Shown here piece after piece: positions 42,311 through 50,539 of a DNA stretch of 64,000 nucleotides. The stretch comes from Dyella lutea (GTDB lineage Bacteria; Pseudomonadota; Gammaproteobacteria; Xanthomonadales; Rhodanobacteraceae). Position 1 is the first letter of the stretch. Every line of letters starts with the position of its first letter. Under the pieces are notes generated by a model. That model worked only from the letters and a program-made list of their open reading frames with translations. It was not told where the DNA came from and made no database searches. The stretch spans positions 463,501 to 527,500 of the forward strand of contig NZ_JAMZEK010000001.1 in NCBI RefSeq assembly GCF_024158035.1. The letters are read 5' to 3'. Made by a program: the position numbers and the translations under genes.

Positions 42311-43060
42311 ATGAAGCAGGCCGATGTCCGGGCGAACGCGTTCGCCATGCCGCTGACCAGTCCGGCGTTCCCGCCGGGCCCCTACCGTTTCGTCAATCGC
42401 GAATTCCTGGTCATCACCTATCGCACCGACCTCGATGCGTTGCGCGCGGTGGTACCCGAGCCGCTGGAGGTGACCGAGCCGCTGGTGAAGTACGAGTTCA
42501 TCCGCATGCCGGACTCCACCGGCTTCGGCGACTACACCGAGAGCGGGCAGGTGATCCCGGTGCGTTTCCAGGGCGTGCACGGCGGCTACGTGCACTCGAT
42601 GTACCTCAACGACCATCCGCCGATCGCCGGCGGGCGCGAGCTCTGGGGTTTCCCGAAGAAACTGGCCTCGCCCGAGCTGGAGGTGGAGACCGACACCCTG
42701 GTCGGCACGCTGGACTACGGCAAGGTGCGCGTGGCCAAGGCGACCATGGGCTACAAGCACCGTCCGGCCGACCATGCCGCGGTGATGGCGGCGCTGCAGG
42801 CGCCGAATTTCCTGCTCAAGATCATCCCGCACGTCGACGGCACGCCGCGCATCTGCGAGCTGGTGCGCTATTTCACCACCGAGATCACGCTGAAGGGCGC
42901 CTGGACCGGGCCAGCCTCGCTGGAACTGCATCCGCACGCGCTGGCGCCGGTGGCCGACCTGCCGGTGCTGAAGGTTGAATCGGCGCTGCATTTCGTCTGC
43001 GACCTGACCCTGGCGCTGGGCGAGGTGGTGCACGACTACCTGGCCGAACCGGCGGCCTGA
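42311..43060 (+). CDS. adc: Acetoacetate decarboxylase
   Basis: Enzyme of 249 residues that decarboxylates acetoacetate to acetone and CO2 through a Schiff base. The catalytic lysine pair is in [28 protein letters not shown] and [20 protein letters not shown] are the other family blocks. ATG 42311 has GGAGTG ahead. Directly after bdhA: the pair would turn 3-hydroxybutyrate into acetone. Adc-like proteins with other substrates exist, but the active-site Lys pair and Arg/Glu residues are intact here. Confidence 0.93.
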   Translation: MKQADVRANAFAMPLTSPAFPPGPYRFVNREFLVITYRTDLDALRAVVPEPLEVTEPLVKYEFIRMPDSTGFGDYTESGQVIPVRFQGVHGGYVHSMYLNDHPPIAGGRELWGFPKKLASPELEVETDTLVGTLDYGKVRVAKATMGYKHRPADHAAVMAALQAPNFLLKIIPHVDGTPRICELVRYFTTEITLKGAWTGPASLELHPHALAPVADLPVLKVESALHFVCDLTLALGEVVHDYLAEPAA

Positions 43061-43070
43061 GGAGTACGTC

Positions 43071-44273
43071 ATGAGCAAGCCCACTTCCAAGCTGCGCGCA
43101 GGCAAATCGTCGGTCGCCTCGCGCAAGGCCGATACCGCGCCGCGCGAATACCCCACCGTCGCCCTGGTCCTGCAGGGCGGCGGCGCCCTGGGTGCCTACC
43201 AGGCCGGTGTCTACGAAGGCCTGCATGCCAGCGGTCGCCTGCCGAACTGGGTGGCAGGGATTTCCATCGGCGCGTTGAACGCGGCGGTGATCGCCGGCAA
43301 CGCGCCTGAGCACCGCGTGGCGAAGCTGCGCGAGTTCTGGAAGACCATCTGCAAGCCGCCGTTCCTGCCGGCACCGCTGGCAGCGCCGGAGTTCGATGAC
43401 CTGCCGTGGCCGCTGCCGCTGCAGCACGGCCTCAGCGGCATGGCGGCGATGCGCGCGCTGCTGGAGGGCCAGGCCGGCTTCTTCCTGCCGCGCATGCCGA
43501 TCCCGCCGCTGGCGCCGTGGAGACGCGGACCGCACCTGGCCAGCTGGTACGACACCGCACCGCTGCGCAGCACGCTGGAGCGACTGGTCGATTTCGACCG
43601 GATCAACGACCCGCGCACGATCCGCGTCTCGGTCGGCGCGGTGAACGTGCGCAACGGCAACTTCGAGTATTTCGACAGCACCCGGCAGATCCTTCGCGCC
43701 GAGCACTTCATGGCTTCCGGTGCGCTGCCGCCGGGCTTTCCGGCGGTGGAGATCGACGGCGAGTTCTACTGGGACGGCGGCATGGTCTCCAACACGCCGC
43801 TGTACAAGGTGCTGTGCGACCGCCCGGCCCACGACGCGTTGATCTTCCAGGTCGACCTGTGGAGCGCGACCGGCGAGTTGCCGCACGACCTGCCGCAGGT
43901 CGCCTCGCGCAGCAAGGACATCCAGTTCTCCAGCCGCACCCGCCTGGTCACCGAGTACATGGCGCGCGAGCACGAGCACCAGCGCCTGCTGCACGACCTG
44001 ATGGCGCTGGTCCCCGAGTCCCGCCGCGACGATCCGGCCTATCTGCGCGCGCAGGCGCGCTCATCCGGCGCGCTGACCAACCTGGTGCACCTGATCTACC
44101 GCGACAAGCCGTACGAAGGGCACTACAAGGACTACGAGTTCAGCGCCAACAGCATGCGTCGCCACTGGCGCGCCGGGCTGGAGGACATGCGCCACACGCT
44201 GGCGCAGCCGCACTGGCTGGATTACCCCGATGCCCAGCATCCGTTCGTGACCCACGACGTGCATCGCTTGTAG
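43071..44273 (+). CDS. Patatin-like phospholipase (DUF3734 group)
   Basis: Serine hydrolase of 400 residues with a Ser-Asp dyad. Oxyanion loop LVLQGGGALGAYQAGVYEGL, nucleophile elbow GISIGALNAA (GxSxG) and the Asp in YWDGGMVSNTPLY are present; the C-terminal DUF3734 region follows (DLWSATGELPHDLPQVASR, IYRDKPYEGHYKDYEFS). It starts 10 bases after adc. Next to bdhA and adc it might act on poly-hydroxybutyrate or on lipids; DUF3734 patatins often sit in bdhA operons. The substrate is not settled. No signal peptide. Confidence 0.88.
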   Translation: MSKPTSKLRAGKSSVASRKADTAPREYPTVALVLQGGGALGAYQAGVYEGLHASGRLPNWVAGISIGALNAAVIAGNAPEHRVAKLREFWKTICKPPFLPAPLAAPEFDDLPWPLPLQHGLSGMAAMRALLEGQAGFFLPRMPIPPLAPWRRGPHLASWYDTAPLRSTLERLVDFDRINDPRTIRVSVGAVNVRNGNFEYFDSTRQILRAEHFMASGALPPGFPAVEIDGEFYWDGGMVSNTPLYKVLCDRPAHDALIFQVDLWSATGELPHDLPQVASRSKDIQFSSRTRLVTEYMAREHEHQRLLHDLMALVPESRRDDPAYLRAQARSSGALTNLVHLIYRDKPYEGHYKDYEFSANSMRRHWRAGLEDMRHTLAQPHWLDYPDAQHPFVTHDVHRL

Positions 44274-44347
44274 GAGCGCACCCTGTGCGCGATGCCTTTG
44301 GTCACGTGAAGGAGAGCGTCGCGCACAGGGTGAGGGTGCGCTCTTAC
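44270..44347. repeat. REP-like long inverted repeat
   Basis: GTAGGAGCGCACCC and TGTGCGCGA at the left answer TCGCGCACA and GGGTGCGCTCTTAC at the right, forming a long hairpin of about 78 bases with small bulges. The motif resembles REP/BIME elements of xanthomonads and pseudomonads. It includes the patatin stop codon and fills the gap between two convergent genes, where it can act as a terminator or mRNA stabiliser. Confidence 0.75.
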
Positions 44348-44355
44348 GGACGATA

Positions 44356-45111
44356 TCAGGCGTTGCGATGCACCTGCAGGCCGGCCGCCGACTGGTTCAC
44401 CGGCATCACTTCCAGCCGGTTGATGTTGAGGTGCGGCGGCAGGGTGGCGATCCACCAGATCGATTCGGCGATGTCCTGCGCGGTGATCGGGTCGACGCCC
44501 GCGTAAAGCTTGTCCGAGGCGGCCTGGTCGCCGCCGGTGCGCACCAGGGTGAACTCGGTCTCGGCCATGCCCGGTTCGATCGAGCTCACCCGCACCCCGG
44601 TGCCGTGCAGGTCGGTGCGCAGGTTCTGCGTGAACTGGCTGACGAAGGCCTTGCTGCCGCCGTAGACGTTGCCGCCCATGTACGGGTAGCTGCCGGCGAT
44701 CGAGCTGATGTTGACGATCGCGCCGCGGCGCTCGATCAGCGTGGGCAGCAGCAGGTGGGTGATCGTGACCAGCGCGGTGACGTTGGTGTCGATCATCTGT
44801 TTCCACTGCGCGAGGTCCGCCCGCTGCGCCGGCACGGTGCCCAGCGCCAGGCCGGCGTTGTTGACCAGCAGGTCGATGCCGGCGAACGCGGTGGGCAGGC
44901 CGGCGATCGCCTTGCGCATCGCGGCTTCGTCGCGCATGTCGAAGGCCAGCGCGTGGACGCGGTCGGCCCCGTGCTTGTCGACCAGCTTCTGCAGGCGGTC
45001 AGAGCGACGGCCGGTGGCGACCACGCGCCAGCCGCCGGCAACGAAGCGGTCCACGGCGGCGGCGCCGAAGCCGGAGGTGGCGCCGGTGATCAGGGCGGTC
45101 TTCATGCTCAT
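44356..45111 (-). CDS. Short-chain dehydrogenase (YdfG-like)
   Basis: SDR oxidoreductase of 251 residues. NADP site ITGATSGFGAAAVDRF, NNAG motif LLVNNAGLALG, Ser-Tyr-Lys in SSIAGSYPYMGGNVYGGSKAF, and PGMAETEFTLVR are those of the YdfG / serine (3-hydroxy acid) dehydrogenase group. The start is uncertain: ATG 45111 is used, ATG 45105 and GTG 45132 are alternatives; none has a good ribosome site. It is likely cotranscribed with the SPOR protein gene, 26 bases upstream. Confidence 0.88.
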   Translation of the reverse strand: MSMKTALITGATSGFGAAAVDRFVAGGWRVVATGRRSDRLQKLVDKHGADRVHALAFDMRDEAAMRKAIAGLPTAFAGIDLLVNNAGLALGTVPAQRADLAQWKQMIDTNVTALVTITHLLLPTLIERRGAIVNISSIAGSYPYMGGNVYGGSKAFVSQFTQNLRTDLHGTGVRVSSIEPGMAETEFTLVRTGGDQAASDKLYAGVDPITAQDIAESIWWIATLPPHLNINRLEVMPVNQSAAGLQVHRNA

Positions 45112-45137
45112 GTCGGGGTCTCGCAGGGACACGGGGC

Positions 45138-45842
45138 TCAGTGGCCTTCCTTTAGGGCGATCGCGTTGATGCCGGCGTTCGCCAGCCGCTGCTTGGCCGA
45201 TTCCAGTTCGGTGGCCGACCGGAACGGCCCCAGCCGCACGCGATGGAACACCTGGCCGCCCACGTTGACCGACTGCACGTTGGCCACGAAGCCCTGCAGC
45301 GCCAGTCGCGCCTTCAGGCTCTCCGCGTCGGCGGCATTCGGGAACGCGCCGACCTGCAGCAGGTACCCGCTGCCCGCGGCCGGTGCCTGTACGGCGGCGG
45401 CCGGCGCGGCGGTGATGTTCTCGCGTGTCACGCCGGGCGGCGGCGGGGGCACGCTGGCCTGCTGCTGGGCGGCGATCTGGGCGGCCGCGGCCTCACGCGC
45501 CTGCTGCTGCTTCTGCTGCTCGGCACGGGCCTGCGCGCTGATCACCGAGTCGGGGATGCGCACTTCCTTCTCCGACAGCAGCGAATAGAAGTCGTACTGC
45601 GGCTTCTTCGGCGTCGTGGCGGCGCTGCCCGGCGCCACCGCGCCCGGGTCGCTGCCGCGCTGGGCGGTGGCCTGCGGGTTGGGTTGCGGCCCGGTCGGCG
45701 CCATCGGCAGCAGCGACTTGCGCATCAGCATCACCATCAGCAGGGCACCGCCGAGGATGCCCACGGCGAGGATCGCCCAACCCGGGATGCCGCCCTTCTT
45801 GTGGCGGACGGCCTGCCGGCCCTTGCCCTTGCGTGCTGCCAT
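45138..45842 (-). CDS. SPOR domain protein (FtsN-like)
   Basis: Bitopic protein of 234 residues: basic N-terminus (MAARKGKGRQAVRHKKGG), one transmembrane helix (about 21-41, WAILAVGILGGALLMVML), a long Gln/Ala/Pro-rich periplasmic linker (QARAEQQKQQQAREAAAAQ) and a C-terminal SPOR domain (about 158-232, GYLLQVGAFPNAADAESLKA, HRVRLGPFRSATELE) that binds denuded septal peptidoglycan. The layout equals FtsN. It begins directly after argS, an order known from many gammaproteobacteria; so a role in late cell division is likely. Confidence 0.9.
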   Translation of the reverse strand: MAARKGKGRQAVRHKKGGIPGWAILAVGILGGALLMVMLMRKSLLPMAPTGPQPNPQATAQRGSDPGAVAPGSAATTPKKPQYDFYSLLSEKEVRIPDSVISAQARAEQQKQQQAREAAAAQIAAQQQASVPPPPPGVTRENITAAPAAAVQAPAAGSGYLLQVGAFPNAADAESLKARLALQGFVANVQSVNVGGQVFHRVRLGPFRSATELESAKQRLANAGINAIALKEGH

Positions 45843-47531
45843 TTACATGCTCTCCGGGGCGCTCAGGCCCAGCAGGTCCAGACCGTTCCTCAGCACCTGG
45901 CGGGTGGCCACCGACAGCGCCAGCCGGGCGTTGCGCAGGTCGGCATCCTCGACCAGGAACTGGTGCGCGTTGTAGTAGGCGTGGAATGCGTTGGCCAGCT
46001 CGCGCAGCCAGCCGGCGACCAGGTGCGGTTCGAGGTGCTCGGCCGCCGCCTCGACCATTTCCGGGTACTTCGACAGCTCGGTCAGCAGCACCTGCTCGTG
46101 CTCGCTGTCCAGCCGCGCCAGGTGTGCCAGGCCGGCGTCCAGATCCACGGCCAGGCCCTTCTCCGCGGCCTGGCGCAGCACGCTGCACACGCGGGCGTGG
46201 GCGTACTGGATGTAGTAGACCGGGTTGTCGTTGGTCTGCGAACGGGCCAGGTCGATGTCGAACACCAGCTGCGAGTCGCCCTTGCGGGCGATCAGGAAGT
46301 AGCGTGTGGCGTCGCGGCCGACCTCGTCGATCAGGTCGCGTAGGGTCACGTAGCTGCCGGCGCGCTTGGAGATCTTCACCTCCTCGCCGCCCTTCATCAC
46401 CGTGACCATCTGGTGCAGCACGTACTCGGGCCAGTTCTTCGGAATGCCGACGTCCAGCGCCTGCAGGCCGGCCTTCACGCGGGCCAGCGAGCCGTGGTGG
46501 TCCGAGCCAAGTTCGGTGATCGCGCGCTCGTAGCCGCGCTGCCACTTGGAGCGGTGGTAGGCGACGTCCGGCACGAAGTAGGTATAGGTGCCGTCGGACT
46601 TGCGCATCACGCGGTCCTTGTCGTCGCCGAAGTCGGTCGAGCGCAGCCACAGCGCGCCACCTTCCTCGTAGGTGTGGCCATGGGCGATGAGCTCGCGCAC
46701 GGTCTCGTCCACCTTGCCGTCGGCATACAGCGAGGACTCCAGGAAATACACTTCGAAGGCGACGCCGAAGGCCTTCAGGTCCAGGTCCTGCTCGTGGCGC
46801 AGGTAGGCGACGGCGAACTGGCGGATCGCATCGAGGTTGTCCGGATCCTTTGCGCCGACCACCGTGTGGCCGTCGGCAGTGACGCTGTCGCCGGCCAGGT
46901 AGGCCCTGGCCACATCGGCGATGTAGTCGCCGCGGTAACCGTCTTCCGGCCAGCCGGCGTCGCCGGGGGCGAGGCCGCGCGCGCGCGCCTGGGTGGAGAC
47001 GGCCAGGTTGGCGATCTGCACACCGGCATCGTTGTAGTAGAACTCGCGCTTGACGTCCCAGCCGGTGGCATCGAGCAGGCGGCTGATGCAGTCGCCGATT
47101 GCCGCGGCGCGACCGTGGCCGACGTGCAGCGGACCGGTCGGGTTGGCCGAGACGAACTCCACGCCGGCGACCCTGCCACCGCCGCTGCTATTGCGGCCGT
47201 AGGCGTCACCCTCGGCGAAGATCCGCCGCACTTCGGCGTGGTACGCCTCGGCGGCGAGGAAGAAGTTGATGAAGCCAGGACCGGCGATCTCCACCTTCGC
47301 CACCAGCGCATTGGCCGGCATCGCGGCGACCAGCTTCTCTGCCAGCTCGCGCGGCTTGGCGCGGGCCGGCTTGGCCAGCAGCATCGCCAGATTGGTGGCG
47401 AAATCGCCGTGCTCGCGGCTGCGCGCACGCTCGATCACGAAATGCGGGATCACGAGATCGGCGGGAAGGATGGAGTCGGTGCGCAGGCGGTCGAGGGCCT
47501 GCAGCAGCAGGGCGCGCAGCTGATCTTTCAC
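45843..47531 (-). CDS. argS: Arginyl-tRNA synthetase
   Basis: Class I aminoacyl-tRNA synthetase of 562 residues. Add-1 domain at the start, HIGH motif in [20 protein letters not shown], a KMSKS-like KISKRAG in [17 protein letters not shown], and the DALR anticodon-binding end ([20 protein letters not shown]). GTG 47531 gives [16 protein letters not shown]; the in-frame ATG far upstream gives a non-homologous tail. The ribosome site is weak. The stop adjoins the SPOR gene start without a gap. Confidence 0.97.
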   Translation of the reverse strand: MKDQLRALLLQALDRLRTDSILPADLVIPHFVIERARSREHGDFATNLAMLLAKPARAKPRELAEKLVAAMPANALVAKVEIAGPGFINFFLAAEAYHAEVRRIFAEGDAYGRNSSGGGRVAGVEFVSANPTGPLHVGHGRAAAIGDCISRLLDATGWDVKREFYYNDAGVQIANLAVSTQARARGLAPGDAGWPEDGYRGDYIADVARAYLAGDSVTADGHTVVGAKDPDNLDAIRQFAVAYLRHEQDLDLKAFGVAFEVYFLESSLYADGKVDETVRELIAHGHTYEEGGALWLRSTDFGDDKDRVMRKSDGTYTYFVPDVAYHRSKWQRGYERAITELGSDHHGSLARVKAGLQALDVGIPKNWPEYVLHQMVTVMKGGEEVKISKRAGSYVTLRDLIDEVGRDATRYFLIARKGDSQLVFDIDLARSQTNDNPVYYIQYAHARVCSVLRQAAEKGLAVDLDAGLAHLARLDSEHEQVLLTELSKYPEMVEAAAEHLEPHLVAGWLRELANAFHAYYNAHQFLVEDADLRNARLALSVATRQVLRNGLDLLGLSAPESM

Positions 47532-47819
47532 GGGTCGGGGTCGGCAAGCAGTTGGACCGGCAATGTTAACAGAGCAAGGCTGAGCGGCAGCCCGGAGCGG
47601 TCCTGATGCGGTGCGGGAGCAAGCCTGTGGATAACTCTGTGGGAAAGGTGACACGCTTGTCGGCCCAGCTGGGCCCTTATGCTGATTTCACTGCGACGAA
47701 TGCACAAAAATATATCAATTTCAATATCTTGAAGCAAGTATCTTGCTTGCGAGTCATGTTGGTCCCGCAAATGCCCTTCCTGGCGAAATGTGCATAACTT
47801 TCCGCGTACCTGCGTTGTC

Positions 47820-47995
47820 CCGTGCACGACGCGCCAGCGTCACGCCCCTGTCATGCGGCGCCGCCACACTGCGTCCCGTGCTCGACGACCTATCCTCCCC
47901 GGAGTCGTCGGGCGCCAGGAGATACCGTGTTCTCCACCCTCCCCAAAAAAACGGCATGGGCGGTGCGGCGTGAGCCTGCATCGCCCTTTTTTTTT
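47820..47995 (+). ncRNA. Candidate small RNA with C-rich loops
   Basis: On the plus strand a chain of stem-loops is seen: GACGC-GCCA-GCGTC (47828-47841); GCTCGACGAC pairing with GTCGTCGGGC (47880-47913) around a loop carrying CCTCCCC; GGAGA/TCTCC (47918-47935); the single-stranded ACCCTCCCC; then a terminator with nine T. No plus-strand gene lies upstream for the terminator to serve. C-rich loops of this kind pair with Shine-Dalgarno sequences in the xanthomonad small RNA sX13. The 5' end and promoter are not identified. Confidence 0.4.
47958..47995 (+). terminator. Strong intrinsic terminator without an upstream gene
   Basis: GGGCGGTGC (47958-47966) pairs with GCATCGCCC (47978-47986) with one G-T pair, followed immediately by nine T. 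On the other strand the stem is followed, after six bases, by seven T, so it could also end radC transcripts. Confidence 0.8.
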
Positions 47996-48014
47996 GGCTC
48001 GGGTCCCCTGACGC

Positions 48015-48686
48015 TCAGATCAGACCACGTTCGGCCATCGACACCGGCGTGCCGGCTCCGATCACCAGATGGTCCAGGACCCGCACTCCGACCAGCTGGA
48101 GCGCGTCCCGCAGTTCCCGGGTGATCGCGCGGTCCGCCGCGCTGGGCTCGGCCACGCCGCTGGGGTGGTTGTGGGCGAAGATCACCGCGCAGGCGTTGTG
48201 CCGGATGCAGGCGCGCACGACTTCGCGCGGATGCACGCTGGCGCCGTCGACGGTGCCGCGAAACAGTTCCTCGAACCCCAGCACGCGGTGTCGGTTGTCC
48301 AGGTACAGGCAGGCGAACACCTCGTAGGGACGATCGCGCAGCTGCGCACGCAGATAATCCCCGCTGTCCCGCGGACTGCTGAGCGCCGGACGCTCACGCA
48401 ACTGCTCGCCCAGCGCGCGCCGGGCCAGTTCCAGGGCGGCGACCAGGCGCGCCCGCTTGGCCGGGCCGATACCGCGCCGGCTGATGGCCTCCGCTGGAGC
48501 TCCAAGCAGGGAGGCGAGTCCTCCGTTGTCCTGCAGCAGGCCCCGGCCCAGCGCGATCGCGTCGGTGCCCGGGATGCCGCTGCCCAGCAGCACGGCGATC
48601 AGTTCGGCGTCGGTGAGCGCGGCGCAGCCGCGGGCCAGCAGCTTCTCGCGGGGGCGTTCGGTGGCGGGCCATTCTCGGATGCTCAT
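48015..48686 (-). CDS. radC: RadC/JAB-domain protein
   Basis: Protein of 223 residues: an N-terminal helix-hairpin-helix (ISRRGIGPAKRARLVAALEL) and the MPN/JAB metallo domain with AHNHPSGVAEPSAADRAIT, the zinc-binding His-x-His and Asp. DNA-repair role was once assigned but is doubtful; the molecular function remains open. ATG 48686 gives the usual MSIREWPATERPREKLL start. In E. coli and relatives radC is next to coaBC (dfp); here a LysR/SDR/SDR module lies between them. Confidence 0.95.
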   Translation of the reverse strand: MSIREWPATERPREKLLARGCAALTDAELIAVLLGSGIPGTDAIALGRGLLQDNGGLASLLGAPAEAISRRGIGPAKRARLVAALELARRALGEQLRERPALSSPRDSGDYLRAQLRDRPYEVFACLYLDNRHRVLGFEELFRGTVDGASVHPREVVRACIRHNACAVIFAHNHPSGVAEPSAADRAITRELRDALQLVGVRVLDHLVIGAGTPVSMAERGLI

Positions 48687-48767
48687 CCGATCAGCCTGCC
48701 GCGGGGTGTGGCCAGCGCCCATCGGGCAAGCACGGTTCGGGCTGTGGGTCGACCGCGCCGTGGACGG

Positions 48768-49670
48768 TCAGCGCGGTGGGGACAGGCGCTGGGCGAACGC
48801 AGCGGAGAGCCAGTCGATGAACACCCGTACCCGCGGCGACAGCTGGCGGTTCTGCGGGTAAAGCACGTATACCGGAGACGGCTCCGGCGGGAACTCGGCC
48901 AGCACCTCGACCAGGCTGCCACGGGCCAGGTCGTCCTCCACCCGGTAACGCGGCACCTGCACCAGTCCCAGGCCCAGCCGCGCCAGCGCCACGTACATCT
49001 CCGCCCCGGTGGCGCTTACCGTCAGCGGCAAGGTGATCTCGCGCAGCGAGCCGTCCTGGCGGAACTCCAGCGGCAGCACGCCGCCGGTGGCGGAGGATTC
49101 GAAGCCGACCATGCGGTGGCCGTCCAGTTCGTCGGGCGAGCGCGGGGTGCCGTGCCGGGCCAGGTAGGCGGGGCTGGCGAAAGTGCCTTCCGCCAGCGTG
49201 GCGATCTGCCGCCCGACCATCCGGTTGTCGGCGGGACGGCCGACGCGCAGCACGCAGTCCACACCTTCGCGCACCAGGTCCACGTAGCGGTCGCCGGCAC
49301 CGATCCGCAGCTGGATATCCGGGTAGCGTGCGAGGAACCCAGGCAGGTCGGGCAGCATGAAGTACTGCGCCAGGGTGCCGTGCACGTCCACCCGCAGCAG
49401 GCCGGCGGGCCGGGCGCCGGTGAACGCGGCCTCGGCCTCCTCGATCTCGGCGAGGATGGCCATGCAGCGCTGGTAGTACGCCTCGCCGTCGAGGGTGGGA
49501 CGCACCTGCCGCGTGGTGCGCTCGAGCAGGCGCACGCCCAGCCGCGCTTCCAGCCGCTGCATCACCTCGGTGACGGTGGAGCGGGGCAGGGCCAGGTCCT
49601 GCGCGGCGCGGGTGAAGCTGCGCCGCTCGACGATCCGGGTGAACAGGCGCATGGCATCGACCTTGTCCAC
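48768..49670 (-). CDS. LysR-family regulator, divergent to SDR genes
   Basis: Regulator of 300 residues. HTH in FTRAAQDLALPRSTVTEVMQ, then RTTRQVRPTLDGEAYY; effector domain to about 290 with the AaeR/DmlR-like CVLRVGRPADNRMVGRQIA. GTG 49670 with GGGA ahead gives the usual MDKVDAMRLFTRIVERRSF start; ATG 49685, five codons upstream, is the alternative. Divergent from two SDR genes, which it probably controls; inverted repeats lie in the shared region. Confidence 0.88.
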   Translation of the reverse strand: MDKVDAMRLFTRIVERRSFTRAAQDLALPRSTVTEVMQRLEARLGVRLLERTTRQVRPTLDGEAYYQRCMAILAEIEEAEAAFTGARPAGLLRVDVHGTLAQYFMLPDLPGFLARYPDIQLRIGAGDRYVDLVREGVDCVLRVGRPADNRMVGRQIATLAEGTFASPAYLARHGTPRSPDELDGHRMVGFESSATGGVLPLEFRQDGSLREITLPLTVSATGAEMYVALARLGLGLVQVPRYRVEDDLARGSLVEVLAEFPPEPSPVYVLYPQNRQLSPRVRVFIDWLSAAFAQRLSPPR

Positions 49671-49698
49671 ATTTGTTCCCAGCATCCGAAAAATGTTG

Positions 49699-49721
49699 GC
49701 GGATTGAAGCAGATTATCCGC
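49699..49721. promoter_or_regulatory. Possible LysR operator upstream of the SDR pair
   Basis: GCGGAT-N11-ATCCGC is a perfect inverted repeat of the T-N11-A type bound by LysR proteins, placed between the divergent LysR and SDR starts. A partly overlapping ATCCG-N11-CGGAT lies just left of it (49684-49704). Confidence 0.5.
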
Positions 49722-49785
49722 TGTGACGAAAAGACCATCCTCTGTCCACCGGCATCCGCCGGCTCAGCCAAGAGGATGAAAGCCC

Positions 49786-50526
49786 ATGTCCAGTCCCACC
49801 TCCCCTGTCGCCCTGGTCACCGGCGCCTCGCGCGGCATCGGTGCCGCCATCGCCCGTCGTCTGGCGCGCGACGGCTTCACCGTGGTCGTCAACTACGCCG
49901 GCGATGCCCGCGCCGCCGCCGCGGTGGCGGCCGATATCGAAGCGGCCGGCGGCCGCGCGCTGACCGCCCAGGCCGACGTGGCCGACCCGGCTGCCGTACG
50001 GCGGATGTTCGATGCCGCAGAAGCGGCGTTCGGCGGTGTCGACGTGCTGGTGAACAACGCTGGCGTGCTGCAGCAGGCGCCGCTGGTCGACGTGGACGAT
50101 GCCCAGTTCGATCGCATCATCGCGATCAACCTCAAGGGCAGCTTCAACGCCATGCGCGAGGCGGGCCGTCGCCTGCGCGAGGGCGGCCGCATCATCAATT
50201 TCTCCTCCAGCCTGGTCGGCACCCTGCTGCCCACCTACGGCGCCTACGTCGCGAGCAAGGCGGCGGTGGAGGGGATGACGCCGATCCTGGCGAAGGAGCT
50301 GCGCGGCCGGCGCATCACCGTCAACGCGGTGGCGCCGGGGCCGACCGCCACCGAGCTGTTCCTCGAGGGCAAGCCGGACGCGCTGGTCGAGCAGCTGGCC
50401 AAGGCCGCACCGCTGGAGCGCCTGGGCACGCCGGAGGACATCGCCGACGTGGTGGCGTTCCTGGCCGGTCCGGACGGTGGCTGGGTGAACGGCCAGGTGC
50501 TGCGCGCCAACGGCGGCATGGTCTGA
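49786..50526 (+). CDS. SDR family oxidoreductase (3-ketoacyl reductase-like)
   Basis: Short-chain dehydrogenase of 246 residues. TGASRGIGAAIARRLARDG (NADP site), DVLVNNAGVLQ, catalytic Ser-Tyr-Lys in INFSSSLVGTLLPTYGAYVA plus SKAAVEG, and VNAVAPGPTATELF. The ATG follows AGAGGATGAAAGCCC. It is close to the reductases called FabG-like or glucose/ribitol dehydrogenases; substrate unknown. It is divergent from a LysR gene and precedes a second SDR by 13 bases. Confidence 0.9.
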   Translation: MSSPTSPVALVTGASRGIGAAIARRLARDGFTVVVNYAGDARAAAAVAADIEAAGGRALTAQADVADPAAVRRMFDAAEAAFGGVDVLVNNAGVLQQAPLVDVDDAQFDRIIAINLKGSFNAMREAGRRLREGGRIINFSSSLVGTLLPTYGAYVASKAAVEGMTPILAKELRGRRITVNAVAPGPTATELFLEGKPDALVEQLAKAAPLERLGTPEDIADVVAFLAGPDGGWVNGQVLRANGGMV

Positions 50527-50539
50527 CCGGAGCGCAGCC

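Larger units (their letters stand above)
47532..48014. other. 483-base gene-free region between argS and radC
   Basis: No convincing gene. It holds a lone perfect DnaA-type box TGTGGATAA (47626-47634), a 14-base palindrome GGCCCAGCTGGGCC (47662-47675), an AT-rich stretch (about 47695-47730) and an inverted repeat AAGCAAG-TAT-CTTGCTT (47732-47748). The right part has several stem-loops ending in a strong plus-strand terminator, described separately as a candidate small RNA. The argS promoter must lie near 47540-47640 on the minus strand; no clear boxes. Confidence 0.6.

Noticed and set aside
47626..47634. Replication origin at the DnaA box
   Set aside because: A single box only, with no dnaA, dnaN, gidA or rpmH genes nearby.
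47927..48124. Short plus-strand reading frame from GTG with AGGAGA ahead
   Set aside because: It would be translated through the terminator and into the antisense of radC; the apparent ribosome site is part of a stem in the candidate small RNA.
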